64,000 nucleotides of DNA, from NCBI GenBank assembly GCA_046154965.1, contig JBJXDY010000044.1, positions 62,001-126,000 on the forward strand, written 5' to 3'. The notes beneath the pieces are model-generated. The model worked only from the letters and a program-made list of their open reading frames with translations. It ran no database searches and had not been told where the DNA came from. Made by a program: the position numbers and the translations under genes. Source of the DNA: DATKFM01 sp046154965 (GTDB lineage Bacteria > Pseudomonadota > Alphaproteobacteria > Dongiales > Dongiaceae). Of this stretch, positions 25,627 through 38,211 are shown one piece after another; within the stretch, counting starts at the first letter, position 1, and every line of letters starts with the position of its first letter.

Positions 25627-27015
25627 TTGTCCTGTCCGTCAGAGACCAAGATTCGAGTGAGAGCGTTTTTGACCACCACGCTGCTTTGGGCCGCTTTGGC
25701 CTGTTTCGCAGGCAGCGCCGCCGCCGACTACAAGAAAGGCCTGGCGGCCTACAACAATAGCGATTTCGCGACGGCTTACAGCGAATGGCTGGTGTCGGCT
25801 AAGACCGGCGACAAACTGGCGCAGCATGGTCTGGGCTTCCTGTTTGAGCTGCGCAAAGGCATCCCGGAAATGCCGGAGGCAAAGAGCCTGGCGCAGGCTG
25901 TGGAATGGTATCAGGCGGCCTCAACTCAGGGCGTTGCCGCGGCCCAGACCAATCTTGGGCTGATGTATGCCCAGGGCCGCGGCGTAAAACAGAACTATGA
26001 CGAGGCCAGAAAGCTCTGGGATCAAGCGGCTGTTTCAGGCCATCCGATGGCTCAGTTCAATCTCGGATTGCTGTATCTTCAGGGGCTGGCCGGCACGCCG
26101 GATGAGCGGAAGGCGTCTCAGTACTTTCTTCAATCGGCGCGACAGAACGTACCGGATGCGCAGTACGCGCTGGGAACGATGTATCTCGCCGGCCGCGGCG
26201 TGACGAAGGATCGCGATGAAGCCGTGGCGTGGCTGCAGAAGGCCGCGGCCGCGGGCCATCAGCGGGCGATCCTTGCGCTGTCAGATATCGATAAGGCGGA
26301 GCAGCAGGCGATGAACGAAGACGCCGCGCAGAAACCGCCGGAACCTGGTACATCTGCGGCAGACGGGACGAACGAGCCGGCAACGCCGCCGGCGACGGCT
26401 GAAACACCCTCGACCGGAACTTCCGCTGGCGCAGTTCCCGATGCGACGAGCTCTGGTGGTGCGGCGATGGTAACGCCGCCGCCGGCGACGGTCGAACCGC
26501 CAGCGCCGCCAGCCGAAAGTAGCAGCCAGGCAAGTGCCGAAGCGCCGGCTACAGAAAATCAGCCCGCGCCGCCGGTGACAGCGGAAACACCGACCGCAAC
26601 GGCGGAAGCTCCGGCAGTGCCGAGCACGGAGCAGCAGATTCCAGCAACTGGTGCCGATACTCAGACAGCGGAAGCCACACCGGAAACGCCGCCGACGGAG
26701 ACCGCGCCGGCTGCCGCCGAACCGGCCACACCGTCCGATACGCAAACCGCCAGCATCTCGACCATCAACGTGCAGATGTCATCGCAGAAGTCCCGCAGCG
26801 AAGCCGAAGGCTCGGTGGAGAAGCTGAAGGCTGTCTACGAGAAGGTCGTGGAGCCCTATGATTTTTATGTGAAAGAAGTCGATCTCGGGAAACCCAAGGG
26901 CATCTGGTACCGCGTGCTGGTCGGGCCGATACCGTCGGAGAAGGACGCACGGGCGCTTTGCGCCAAGATCAAAGCGGAGCCGCCGCACAACGATTGTCTG
27001 GTGCAGCTTAAATGA
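25627..27015 (+). CDS. Exported Sel1-repeat protein with C-terminal SPOR domain
   Basis: About 462 residues in three parts. A signal peptide ends near GSAAA. Four or so Sel1/TPR-like repeats follow (LAAYNNSDFATAYSEW, AAAQTNLGLMYAQGRGVKQN, PMAQFNLGLLYLQG, DAQYALGTMYLAGRGV). A Pro/Ala/Thr/Glu-rich spacer of about 150 residues then leads to a SPOR domain (INVQMSSQKSRSEAEGSVEK to RVLVGPIPSEKDARALCAKI). SPOR domains bind denuded septal peptidoglycan, so it probably sits in the periplasm at division sites. The start is uncertain: TTG at 25627 has AGGG upstream, and GTG at 25657 is the alternative. Confidence 0.82.
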   Translation: MSCPSETKIRVRAFLTTTLLWAALACFAGSAAADYKKGLAAYNNSDFATAYSEWLVSAKTGDKLAQHGLGFLFELRKGIPEMPEAKSLAQAVEWYQAASTQGVAAAQTNLGLMYAQGRGVKQNYDEARKLWDQAAVSGHPMAQFNLGLLYLQGLAGTPDERKASQYFLQSARQNVPDAQYALGTMYLAGRGVTKDRDEAVAWLQKAAAAGHQRAILALSDIDKAEQQAMNEDAAQKPPEPGTSAADGTNEPATPPATAETPSTGTSAGAVPDATSSGGAAMVTPPPATVEPPAPPAESSSQASAEAPATENQPAPPVTAETPTATAEAPAVPSTEQQIPATGADTQTAEATPETPPTETAPAAAEPATPSDTQTASISTINVQMSSQKSRSEAEGSVEKLKAVYEKVVEPYDFYVKEVDLGKPKGIWYRVLVGPIPSEKDARALCAKIKAEPPHNDCLVQLK

Positions 27016-27109
27016 GCAGACAGCGTGTCGTTGCGACGGCACGCCATGGCCACCGGATGGGTCAGTAGCTAGGATCGCCGGGGCAACGACGCCCTGGCCG
27101 GCTGACCGA

Positions 27110-28633
27110 ATGCCAATCGAGGAAGAACAGTCCCAGATATCGCCTGACTCGCAGAGCCTGCGGGCCTTGCTCACCGTCGCTGAAATGCAGCGTGCGGACA
27201 GCTTGGCGGTGGCGCGCGGTATTGCAAGCTGGACTCTCATGCAAGCAGCGGGAAACGCGGTGGCCCGCGAGGCCAGGCTGCGCTGGGATTGCCCGGCTAC
27301 CCTCGTGCTTTGCGGGCCTGGCAACAATGGCGGCGACGGGTTCGTCGCAGCGGAGGCATTGCGACGCGCGGGCTGGCCTATTCGCGTTGCCTTGCTGGGA
27401 AAGGTGTCACAGCTGAAAGGCGACGCGGCGCTGGCGGCCGCGGATTGGCAAGGTCCGGTCGAAAACCTCACGCCGAACCTAGATAACGTCGAGCTCATCA
27501 TCGATGCGCTATTCGGCGCCGGTCTGACGCGGCCGCTGGAGGGGATCGCCGCGGCGGCCGTCATGGCGATCAATAAGCGCGGGATTCCTTGCCTCTCGAT
27601 CGATCTGCCAAGCGGCGTCAATGGCGATACCGGTCAGGTCCTCGGCTGGGCGCCGCAAGCGCAAGCGACCGTGACCTTCTTCCGCCGCAAGTCGGGGCAT
27701 TTGCTGTATCCCGGGCGCGCGCTTTCGGGGGAGCTTGTCGTGGCTGACATCGGCATCCCGGTGGAGGTGTTGTCGGAAGTCCTGCCGCGCCAGTTCGAGA
27801 ATCATCCGGAACTCTGGCGTCACGGGCTGCGGCCGCCGCGCTGGGACGATCACAAATACACACGCGGCAGTTTGCTGATCGCCGGCGGAGATGAGATGAC
27901 GGGGGCGGCCCGTCTTGCGGCGCGGGCGGCCCGGCGCGTCGGAGTGGGCCTGGTCACAGTGGCCTGCAGCAGCGCGGCACACACGATCTACGCGCTGGAC
28001 AGTCCCGGCGCGGTGACCCGCATCGCCGATAGCGATGCGGAGTTTAAGGCCCTGGTTGCCGATGGCCGGCGGTCTGCATTCCTGATCGGACCCGGTTACG
28101 GGAGCGGGCAGCGGACTCGCGGGCGCACCCTCGACATCTTGCGCTCCGGCAAGCCGGCGGTGCTCGACGCCGATGCCCTGTCGAGTTTCGCCGCCAATCC
28201 GGGCGAATTGCTAGATGCGTTGCATAGTGGCGTCGTGCTGACTCCCCATGAAGGCGAGTTCGCACGGGTGTTTCCGGAGAATGGCCCGGCGCCTGGCAAG
28301 CTTGCCAGGGTGCGAGCGGCGGCCCAAGCGGCGGGGGCGATCATTGTGCTTAAAGGACCCGACACGGTGATTGCGGCGCCGGATGGATTTGCGGTCATCA
28401 ACAGCAATGCGCCGCCGTCCCTGGCAATGGCGGGCAGCGGCGATGTGCTAGCCGGATTGATTTCGGGCCTGATGGCTCTGGGGATACGGCCCTATCTGGC
28501 GGCAATGGGCGGCGTCTGGCTGCAGGGTCGAGCGGCGACTTTAGAGGGAGAGTTTCTGCTAATCGAAGATATTAACAGCGGTATCAAGTCTGCATTATTA
28601 GAAGTATCTCGTAATATATTGTATAAGATATGA
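27110..28633 (+). CDS. nnr: Bifunctional NAD(P)H-hydrate repair enzyme (epimerase plus ADP-dependent dehydratase)
   Basis: Repairs damaged NADHX and NADPHX. Residues 20-230 are the YjeF_N epimerase domain (LMQAAGNAVAREA, LCGPGNNGGDGFVAAEALRR, DALFGAGLTRPLEG, SIDLPSGVNGDTG). Residues 240-505 are the ribokinase-like dehydratase (YTRGSLLIAGGDEMTGAARLAARAA, LIGPGYG, VLDADAL, LTPHEGEFARVF, MAGSGDVLAGLISGLMALG). The 507-residue length is normal. Its last dozen codons are strikingly AT-rich (SRNILYKI) and unlike the usual ending, so a local change at the 3' end is possible. Confidence 0.92.
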   Translation: MPIEEEQSQISPDSQSLRALLTVAEMQRADSLAVARGIASWTLMQAAGNAVAREARLRWDCPATLVLCGPGNNGGDGFVAAEALRRAGWPIRVALLGKVSQLKGDAALAAADWQGPVENLTPNLDNVELIIDALFGAGLTRPLEGIAAAAVMAINKRGIPCLSIDLPSGVNGDTGQVLGWAPQAQATVTFFRRKSGHLLYPGRALSGELVVADIGIPVEVLSEVLPRQFENHPELWRHGLRPPRWDDHKYTRGSLLIAGGDEMTGAARLAARAARRVGVGLVTVACSSAAHTIYALDSPGAVTRIADSDAEFKALVADGRRSAFLIGPGYGSGQRTRGRTLDILRSGKPAVLDADALSSFAANPGELLDALHSGVVLTPHEGEFARVFPENGPAPGKLARVRAAAQAAGAIIVLKGPDTVIAAPDGFAVINSNAPPSLAMAGSGDVLAGLISGLMALGIRPYLAAMGGVWLQGRAATLEGEFLLIEDINSGIKSALLEVSRNILYKI

Positions 28634-28881
28634 TTTTTTAATTCAAGAGCAGGCAGTCAATCTATCCTCTTATCGCGCCCAATCCTAACTGTACTTATTA
28701 GTCCCGTGTTAGTAGATGACGTGTGCCGTCGGACACAAATGTTAGCTAAGTCGTGGCCCGGACGCAAAAAAATCACACCTCGCCTGACCGGCGTTCAGAC
28801 TCTTTTAACACTCTTGGCGCAATAATCCATAAAGCATGAACTTCCGGTGATTCTGACACCGGTTTTGTACGAGGGGCAGGT
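28634..28881. other. AT-rich intergenic region before the small unknown gene
   Basis: About 250 bases of clearly lower GC than the surroundings. It contains a run of seven A at 28766-28772 and a short hairpin followed by TTTT close to the downstream gene. I see no coding sequence with a ribosome site and no recognised RNA family. Confidence 0.5.
28844..28866 (+). terminator. Hairpin with T-run just upstream of a ribosome site
   Basis: CCGGTG pairs with CACCGG around a seven-base loop and is followed by TTTTG. The T-run ends only about 15 bases before the ATG of the 84-codon gene, just ahead of its GAGGGGCAGG ribosome site. It could be a terminator for nnr, or an attenuator if transcription of the small gene begins further upstream. 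Confidence 0.45.
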
Positions 28882-29136
28882 ATGGGCGGGTGGTTTCACA
28901 AGAAAACCGATGGTCGGGCCGACCTTGAGCCCGGCTGGGTTTTTCGCAACATTCGGCCGGGCAATGTCGTGGAAGTGGCCAAAATCCACTCGGTCTCCAA
29001 GGACAGTCTTGGCATACCCCATGTAAGATTTGACATGACGCTGTTCACGCCGGGCCAAACCCGCATGCTGGAAGGCCGCCGTGTCCTTTGTTTAGCATCA
29101 TTTACCAAGCAGTTTCCTGAGCGTGTCTCCGCCTGA
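28882..29136 (+). CDS. Small cytoplasmic protein of unknown function
   Basis: An 84-residue protein. I cannot name a family, although the style (LEPGWVFRNIRPGNVVEVAKI, GIPHVRFDMTL, EGRRVLCLASF) suggests a compact beta-barrel-like fold. It has no signal peptide, membrane segment or cysteine motif. The gene is supported by GAGGGGCAGGT before the ATG and by a strong terminator after the stop. Opposite-strand frames here look like shadows. It appears to be a single-gene unit between nnr and tRNA-Leu. Confidence 0.7.
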   Translation: MGGWFHKKTDGRADLEPGWVFRNIRPGNVVEVAKIHSVSKDSLGIPHVRFDMTLFTPGQTRMLEGRRVLCLASFTKQFPERVSA

Positions 29137-29193
29137 TCCTGTCGCCACAAACTGCTTAAGCGTACCCTAGTAGAATACAAGTAATCTGCCCAA

Positions 29194-29228
29194 GGGCCGC
29201 CGGAAATCCACCGGCGGCCTTTGTCTTT
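29194..29228 (+). terminator. Intrinsic terminator after the small unknown gene
   Basis: GGGCCGCCGG and CCGGCGGCCT form a nine- to ten-pair stem around AAATCCA, followed by TTGTCTTT. This is a strong Rho-independent terminator 58 bases past the stop. Confidence 0.85.
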
Positions 29229-29318
29229 GCGCTAAGCCAAATCCGGGTTGCTGGCATCCCCGGCGTGCTATACATCCCGCCCCACCCTTTTAGGGCTGGT
29301 CCGGCCCTGTGCCGATTT

Positions 29319-29403
29319 GCGGGCGTGGCGAAACTGGTAGACGCGCCAGATTTAGGTTCTGGTGACGCAAGTCGTGGGGGTTCAAGTCCCTCCGCCCGCA
29401 CCA
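29319..29403 (+). tRNA. tRNA-Leu (TAG)
   Basis: A class II tRNA with a long variable arm. Acceptor GCGGGCG pairs with CGCCCGC, discriminator A, encoded CCA. The anticodon arm CCAGA-TTTAGGT-TCTGG has anticodon TAG at 29353-29355, the T loop is TTCAAGT. A TATACA box at 29269-29274 may be its -10 element. Confidence 0.97.
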
Positions 29404-29480
29404 GCAGAGCGCGGTCGTTCCGTGGCGGGCCGGAAGCTAATCAATGAATGCAGCGATGCGAGACACGTAGCGAGTAATCC

Positions 29481-30821
29481 ATGCAGATAACAGAAACCAG
29501 CAATGACGGGTTGAAGCGCGAATTCAAAGTGGTGATTCCCGAGCAGGACGTGCAGAAGCGGGTCGACTCCCGCCTGGCGCAACTCGGCGGCGGTTTGAAG
29601 CTGCCGGGGTTTCGGCCGGGAAAGGTGCCGATGCCAGTGCTGAAGCAGCGCTTCGGCAAGAACGTTATGGGCGAGGTGCTGGAACAGGCGATCAGCGACA
29701 GCTCACAGAAGTTGCTGAGCGATCGCGGCCTGCGGCCCGCCGGCCAGCCGCGCATCGAGATCCTGTCGGGCGCGGACAAGGGCGACCTTGAGTTCAGCAT
29801 GGCGGTCGAGTTGATCCCCGACATTAAAGTCATGGATTTCAAGGGCGTGAAGCTGGAGCGCCTGACCGTGGACATTCCGGACGCCGAGGTCGAACAAGCG
29901 ATCGAGCGTGCGGCGCAGCGCTACCGCAAGACGCAACCGCTGGCGGCGGCCCGTCCAGCGCAGAAGGATGATGTCGCCGTCATCGACTTCGTCGGCAAAG
30001 TCGACGGCGCGGAGTTCGCCGGGGGATCGGCCAATGATTACCACCTGCAGATCGGCTCCGGCTCTTTCATCCCGGGCTTCGAAGAACAGCTGATGGGTGC
30101 ATCCGCTGGTGACAGCAAGACAGTCACCGTGACGTTCCCGACCGAGTATCCGCGCGCCGAGGTGGCGGGCAAAGAAGCCACCTTCGATGTCACGATCAAG
30201 GAACTGCGGGAACTGGCGCCCCTGGTGCTTGACGACGAACTAGCCAAGGAAATGGGCTCCAAAGACCTCGCCGAACTGCGCGAAAACATGACAAAGAGCC
30301 TGGCGGCCGAGTATGCCAGCCTGTCGCGGACCCACACCAAGCGCCAGTTGCTGGATATCCTCGCGGAAAAACACGCCTTTGACTCGCCGGCGGGGCTTGT
30401 GGAGACGGAATTCACGGCCATCTGGAATCAGATAGAGGCAGACCGGCAGCTCGGCCGTCTCGACCCTGATGATGCCAACAAGAGCGAGGAGGAACTGAAG
30501 AAGGAGTACCGCGACATCGCCATCCGGCGCGTCAAGTTGGGCCTGCTGCTGTCCGAGGTCGGCCGGATCAACGACGTCCAGGTCAGCAACGACGAGATGG
30601 GCCGCGCCATCATGAACGAAGCCCGCCGGTTCCCCGGTCAGGAGCGCAAGGTCATCGATTACTACCAGAAAACGCCGCAGGCCATGATCCAGCTGCGCGC
30701 GCCTATTTATGAAGACAAGGTGGTTGATTTCATCCTCGACCAGGCCGAGGTTGATGAGCGCAAGGTGTCGGTCGAGGAATTTACCAAGGAAATGAGTGGC
30801 GATATGGCGAATCCCAACTAG
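29481..30821 (+). CDS. tig: Trigger factor
   Basis: The ribosome-bound chaperone and prolyl isomerase that meets nascent chains. The ribosome-docking motif GFRPGKVP is at residues 43-50. The FKBP-type isomerase domain spans roughly residues 160-250 (DDVAVIDFVGKVDGAEFAGG, GSFIPGFEEQLMGA, FPTEYPRAEVAGKEATFDV). The long helical chaperone arms make up the rest. At 446 residues it is a normal full-length protein. It leads the tig-clpP-clpX-lon cluster. A GGGTGCC-GCC-GGCACCC hairpin at 30854-30870 separates it from clpP and has no T-run. Confidence 0.97.
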   Translation: MQITETSNDGLKREFKVVIPEQDVQKRVDSRLAQLGGGLKLPGFRPGKVPMPVLKQRFGKNVMGEVLEQAISDSSQKLLSDRGLRPAGQPRIEILSGADKGDLEFSMAVELIPDIKVMDFKGVKLERLTVDIPDAEVEQAIERAAQRYRKTQPLAAARPAQKDDVAVIDFVGKVDGAEFAGGSANDYHLQIGSGSFIPGFEEQLMGASAGDSKTVTVTFPTEYPRAEVAGKEATFDVTIKELRELAPLVLDDELAKEMGSKDLAELRENMTKSLAAEYASLSRTHTKRQLLDILAEKHAFDSPAGLVETEFTAIWNQIEADRQLGRLDPDDANKSEEELKKEYRDIAIRRVKLGLLLSEVGRINDVQVSNDEMGRAIMNEARRFPGQERKVIDYYQKTPQAMIQLRAPIYEDKVVDFILDQAEVDERKVSVEEFTKEMSGDMANPN

Positions 30822-30928
30822 ATACTCTCAGGTAATCCCCGAGTTCTAGGTTTGGGTGCCGCCGGCACCCGCTGGAGCGTGGCCGATTGCCGGTTGGTTT
30901 GGGGTTGGCGTAACAGGACGATGCAAAC

Positions 30929-31579
30929 ATGCGAGACCCGGTCGATACCTATATGAACTTCCTCGTGCCGATGGTGGTCGAACAGACCAATCGCGGCGAG
31001 CGTTCTTACGATATCTATTCCCGGCTGCTGAAGGAACGGATCATCTTCATGATCGGGCCGGTGAATGACGGTGTCGCCAGCTTGGTCTGCGCGCAGCTGC
31101 TGTTTCTGGAGTCCGAGAATCCGAACAAGGATATTGCCATCTACATCAACTCGCCTGGTGGGGTGGTGACGTCGGGCCTCGCGATCTACGACACAATGCA
31201 GTACATCCGACCGGACATTTCCACTGTTTGCATCGGCCTGGCGGCATCGATGGGTTCGCTCCTGCTGACCGCCGGCGCCAAGGGTAAGCGCTTTGCGACG
31301 CCCCATGCCAAGATCATGGTCCATCAGCCCTCCGGCGGCTTCCAGGGGCAGGCGACGGACATCGAGATCCACGCCAAGGACATCCTGGCGACCCGCACCC
31401 GGCTCAATCAGATTTATGTCCAGCACACCGGCCAGGATATGAAGGTGATCGAGGATGCCATGGAGCGGGATAAGTTCTTGACGCCCGAGGACGCCAAGGA
31501 GTTCGGTCTGATCGACGAAGTTATCCTTAAGCGCCCGCCGCGCGAGGATGCGATCACAAAGGCGAGCTCGGGCAATTAA
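30929..31579 (+). CDS. clpP: ATP-dependent Clp protease proteolytic subunit
   Basis: The serine peptidase barrel that works with ClpX and ClpA. The catalytic triad is visible with normal spacing: Ser107 in GLAASMGS, His132 in MVHQPSGG and Asp181 in ERDKF. At 216 residues it includes a short N-terminal propeptide (MRDPVDTYMNFLVPMVVEQT) typical of alphaproteobacteria. It lies about 110 bases after tig and 200 bases before clpX. Confidence 0.97.
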   Translation: MRDPVDTYMNFLVPMVVEQTNRGERSYDIYSRLLKERIIFMIGPVNDGVASLVCAQLLFLESENPNKDIAIYINSPGGVVTSGLAIYDTMQYIRPDISTVCIGLAASMGSLLLTAGAKGKRFATPHAKIMVHQPSGGFQGQATDIEIHAKDILATRTRLNQIYVQHTGQDMKVIEDAMERDKFLTPEDAKEFGLIDEVILKRPPREDAITKASSGN

Positions 31580-31745
31580 CGAATTGTTGACCATAACCAG
31601 CGATAGTAGGAGCCGAGGCAATAGTCGTTTCCGCGGCAACCCCCGCCAAAAACCGGTTTTCCCGCTCTGGGAGCCGGAATTGATAATCTCCGGTAAGGCA
31701 GAGGGTGTAAATTGTCGCTGTACGACCGGGGCCGGTGCGGCTAAC

Positions 31746-31765
31746 CTGATTCCCTCTAGAATCAG
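31746..31765 (+). other. Hairpin in the clpX leader
   Basis: CTGATTC and GAATCAG form a seven-pair stem with a six-base loop, 18 bases before the clpX ATG. There is no T-run, so it is not a terminator. It may affect translation of clpX or mark an mRNA processing point. Confidence 0.35.
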
Positions 31766-31783
31766 GGCCTTGATGGGTGGCTC

Positions 31784-33052
<1,269 letters not shown>

Positions 33053-33172
33053 CTGCCCCCATCTTGAAATCCATGTCGCCGCAACCGAAGTTAATGGTGA
33101 AACCACGTCAATCACGACGCGGTCCTATGTTTAGGCGCCAATTCTTTGGCGGCTCACGGTAGTAGAGGGTTC

Positions 33173-35572
<2,400 letters not shown>

Positions 35573-35593
35573 AGTGTTTCGACATGGAACATA

Positions 35594-35628
35594 GCAACGG
35601 CGGCCGCAACGGGCGCCGTTGCATTTTT
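35594..35628 (+). terminator. Intrinsic terminator of lon
   Basis: A nine-pair stem, GCAACGGCG with CGCCGTTGC, around an 11-base loop, followed by ATTTTTCT. It lies 20 bases past the lon stop. Confidence 0.85.
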
Positions 35629-35652
35629 CTGGGGAAAACTCTTTCGCGCGCA

Positions 35653-35682
35653 TTGACGCTCGCGCGTGGGCAGGGCTAGGTT
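35653..35682 (+). promoter_or_regulatory. Promoter of the HU gene
   Basis: TTGACG (35653-35658), 18 bases, then TAGGTT (35677-35682). The -35 matches five of six and the -10 three of six. It sits between the lon terminator and the HU start, where an independent promoter is needed. Confidence 0.5.
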
Positions 35683-35741
35683 TTCCTCGCAACGAAGCTA
35701 ACCATCGTTGCTTCCCAAACTCAGGATCAGGAGTGGAAACG

Positions 35742-36014
35742 GTGAACAAGAACGATCTTGTATCGCTCATTGCCGACCGGACCGGCTTTTCCAAAGTCGA
35801 TGCAGGCAGGGCTGTCGATTCCGTGCTCGGTGCAATTACCGAAGCATTGCAGAGCGGTACATATGTCCGGCTCTCCGGCTTCGGAACGTTCACCATTTCT
35901 AAGAGAGCTGCGTCCGAGGGACGGAATCCGCGCACGGGTGAAAAGATCCAACTTCCTGAATCCACGCATCCGAAATTCCGCGCCGGCAAGCAGCTGCGCC
36001 AAGCGGTGAATTGA
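35742..36014 (+). CDS. hup: DNA-binding protein HU
   Basis: A 90-residue nucleoid protein that bends DNA as a dimer. VNKNDLVSLIADRTGFSK is the typical N-terminus, followed by VRLSGFGTFTISKRAASEGRNPRTGE, the conserved core and DNA-wrapping arm. The GTG start, with AGGAG eight bases upstream, gives a standard length. A 41-codon in-frame extension upstream overlaps the lon terminator and is rejected. The lon-hup order is common in proteobacteria. Confidence 0.95.
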   Translation: MNKNDLVSLIADRTGFSKVDAGRAVDSVLGAITEALQSGTYVRLSGFGTFTISKRAASEGRNPRTGEKIQLPESTHPKFRAGKQLRQAVN

Positions 36015-36133
36015 TACCCTCTCGCGTTGCTCTGGATTTGGCGCGGCTCTGATCTGGCGAACCTTGCCGCTTGTGGTAGGATGGCATCGCTGGAGACCGT
36101 AGGCGGCGTGCGTATTTGGGTCGCGCCCAATCC

Positions 36134-36209
36134 GGGCGATTAGCTCAGTTGGTAGAGCATCTCGTTTACACCGAGGGGGTCGGCGGTTCGAGTCCGTCAT
36201 CGCCCACCA
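36134..36209 (+). tRNA. tRNA-Val (TAC)
   Basis: Acceptor GGGCGAT pairs with ATCGCCC, discriminator A and encoded CCA. The anticodon arm TCTCG-TTTACAC-CGAGG gives anticodon TAC at 36167-36169. The T loop is TTCGAGT. Confidence 0.97.
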
Positions 36210-36314
36210 GCCTTCCCCCGCGAAGCGAGTGAAAGCTGCCGCGCCGGAGCCCGCAGGGGTTAGGGAGGTCGCAGCGTACGGGAGCTACGGCTCGGCAGGC
36301 CCGGCTCGCTTAGC

Positions 36315-36344
36315 TTGACTTTGTTGGCCGTTGCGCAGTACACA
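36315..36344 (+). promoter_or_regulatory. Probable promoter of tRNA-Asp
   Basis: TTGACT (36315-36320) and TACACA (36339-36344) with 18 bases between them. The tRNA-Asp gene begins 25 bases after the -10 box. Confidence 0.45.
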
Positions 36345-36368
36345 ACGGCCCTCCATTCCAGGCGATAT

Positions 36369-36445
<77 letters not shown>

Positions 36446-36655
36446 TTGCGCCTGGAATTGGTCCCTCCGCCTGGCGGTTCAGGCTGCGGCGTCAGGTCGC
36501 CTAAACCGTCACAATCTAACAAGTTTTAGTCCTTTTCCCAACCGATTACCGGTCCTATAGTGCGCGCCGTTTCGGAACCCCGGCTTGGGTTTCCGGCGAG
36601 TCGCGGCGGTGGTTCGCGGTTTGGAGGCGCCGGGGTCCGGTTGAAGGGTTGGATC

Positions 36656-37021
36656 ATGGGATCGCTGTTAACCGAGTATCTGCCGATCCTGATGTTCTTG
36701 GGTGTGGCCATTGGATTGGCCTCCCTGGTGCTGGCGGCGTCCTTTGTCGTGGGCCCGAAGCGGCCGGACCCCGAAAAGCTGTCGCCCTATGAATGCGGTT
36801 TCGACGCTTTCGACGACGCGCGCCGCCGGTTTGATGTCCGCTTCTATCTGGTGTCGCTGCTGTTCATCATTTTCGACCTCGAAGTGGCGTTCCTGTTTCC
36901 CTGGGCGATCACACTGGGCGAGATCGGCTTTGCCGGCTTCATCTCGATGTGCATCTTCCTGGGAGTGCTGACTGTCGGATTCATCTACGAATGGAAGAAA
37001 GGAGCTCTGGAATGGGAGTAA
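36656..37021 (+). CDS. nuoA: NADH-quinone oxidoreductase subunit A
   Basis: A small membrane subunit of complex I with three transmembrane helices, 121 residues. YECGFDAFDDARRRFDVRFYLVSLLFIIFD is split around the conserved ECG cysteine loop, and FDLEVAFLFPWA is diagnostic. I start at MGSLLTEYLPILMFLG, with GAAGGG upstream. The frame is open 32 codons further but that stretch is Arg/Gly-rich and unlike NuoA. It opens the fourteen-gene nuo operon. A TATAGT at 36556-36561 may be the operon's -10 box, with only a weak -35. It overlaps nuoB by ten bases. Confidence 0.94.
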   Translation: MGSLLTEYLPILMFLGVAIGLASLVLAASFVVGPKRPDPEKLSPYECGFDAFDDARRRFDVRFYLVSLLFIIFDLEVAFLFPWAITLGEIGFAGFISMCIFLGVLTVGFIYEWKKGALEWE

Positions 37022-37563
37022 ATCCCAACCCTGCCAGTCTTCCGCAAGCCGGCGGCGAGGATCCGTTCTTTCAGGCCGCCAGCGACGAGTTTCGCGACAA
37101 AGGATTCATCGTTGCGCCGTTCGAGCGGCTGTGGAGCTGGGCGATCACGAAATCGCGCACCGGCTCGCTGTGGCCGATGACCTTTGGGCTGGCCTGCTGC
37201 GCCGTCGAGATGATGCATGCCTATATGGCGCGCTATGACCTCGACCGATTCGGCATCGTGCCGCGCGGCAGTCCGCGGCAATCCGACGTGATGATTGTGG
37301 CGGGCACGCTGACCAACAAGATGGCGCCGGCGCTGCGCAAGGTCTATGACCAGATGCCCGAGCCGCGCTGGGTCATTTCCATGGGTTCATGCGCGAATGG
37401 CGGCGGGTATTACCATTATTCCTATGCCGTAGTGCGCGGCTGCGACCGGATTGTGCCGGTAGACATCTATGTGCCCGGCTGTCCGCCGACGGCCGAGGCG
37501 CTGCTCTATGGCATCCTTCAACTGCAAAAGAAGATCGAACGCACGGATATCATCAGGCGCTAG
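37012..37563 (+). CDS. nuoB: NADH-quinone oxidoreductase subunit B
   Basis: Carries the terminal [4Fe-4S] cluster N2, which hands electrons to quinone. The ligands are the adjacent cysteines in GLACCAVEMMHA, the one in SMGSCANGGG and the one in VPGCPPTAEALL. 183 residues from the ATG that overlaps the end of nuoA. A peripheral-arm subunit facing the membrane. The 36 bases to nuoC show tight operon packing. Confidence 0.96.
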   Translation: MGVNPNPASLPQAGGEDPFFQAASDEFRDKGFIVAPFERLWSWAITKSRTGSLWPMTFGLACCAVEMMHAYMARYDLDRFGIVPRGSPRQSDVMIVAGTLTNKMAPALRKVYDQMPEPRWVISMGSCANGGGYYHYSYAVVRGCDRIVPVDIYVPGCPPTAEALLYGILQLQKKIERTDIIRR

Positions 37564-37599
37564 GCCGTTGATAAACGTGTCCCGTCGAACGAAGACAGC

Positions 37600-38211
37600 A
37601 TGGCATCCCAGGCATTGCAGGAACATGGCGACTACCTGACCGCGGCTTTCGCCGAGGAGTCGCCGCGGCTTGAGATCGCCCATGGCGAGGCGATCATGAC
37701 GCTGCCGCGCGCGGCAATCGTCCGCGCGCTCACCTTCCTGCGCGACGACGGCAACTGCCTCTACAAGATGCTGATTGATATCTGTGGCGTCGACTATCCC
37801 GAGCGCGCGGAGCGGTTCGAGGTGGTCTACAATCTGCTGAGCCTCAAGCATAACCGGCGGATCCGCGTGAAAGTCACGACGAGTGAGGACACGCCCGTGC
37901 CCTCAGTCAACTCCGTGTACTCAGCTGCGGGCTGGTTCGAGCGGGAAGCCTGGGACCTTTACGGCATCTTCTTCTCCGATCATCCCGATCTGCGCCGGAT
38001 CCTCACAGACTACGGGTTCGAGGGGCATCCCATGCGCAAGGACTTCCCGTTGACGGGCTATTTGGAGGTCCGCTACGACACCGAACAGAAGCGCGTGGTG
38101 TATGAGCCGGTCAAGCTGACCCAGGCCTTCCGCAGTTTCGATTTCCTGTCGCCCTGGGAGGGCATGCCGCGCGAGCTGCCCGGCGATGAAAAGGCGACCG
38201 GGAAGAACTGA
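37600..38211 (+). CDS. nuoC: NADH-quinone oxidoreductase subunit C
   Basis: The 30-kDa peripheral subunit of complex I, 203 residues and separate from NuoD, as usual in alphaproteobacteria. DICGVDYPERAERFEVVYNL, REAWDLYGIFFSDHPDLRRIL and DYGFEGHPMRKDFPLTGYLE are signature stretches. Its stop overlaps the nuoD start (ATGA). Confidence 0.96.
   Translation: MASQALQEHGDYLTAAFAEESPRLEIAHGEAIMTLPRAAIVRALTFLRDDGNCLYKMLIDICGVDYPERAERFEVVYNLLSLKHNRRIRVKVTTSEDTPVPSVNSVYSAAGWFEREAWDLYGIFFSDHPDLRRILTDYGFEGHPMRKDFPLTGYLEVRYDTEQKRVVYEPVKLTQAFRSFDFLSPWEGMPRELPGDEKATGKN

Noticed and set aside
33063..33069. A heat-shock (sigma-32) promoter before lon
   Set aside because: CTTGAAA fits the -35, but there is no CCCCAT-like -10 at the right distance, so it is mentioned only under lon.
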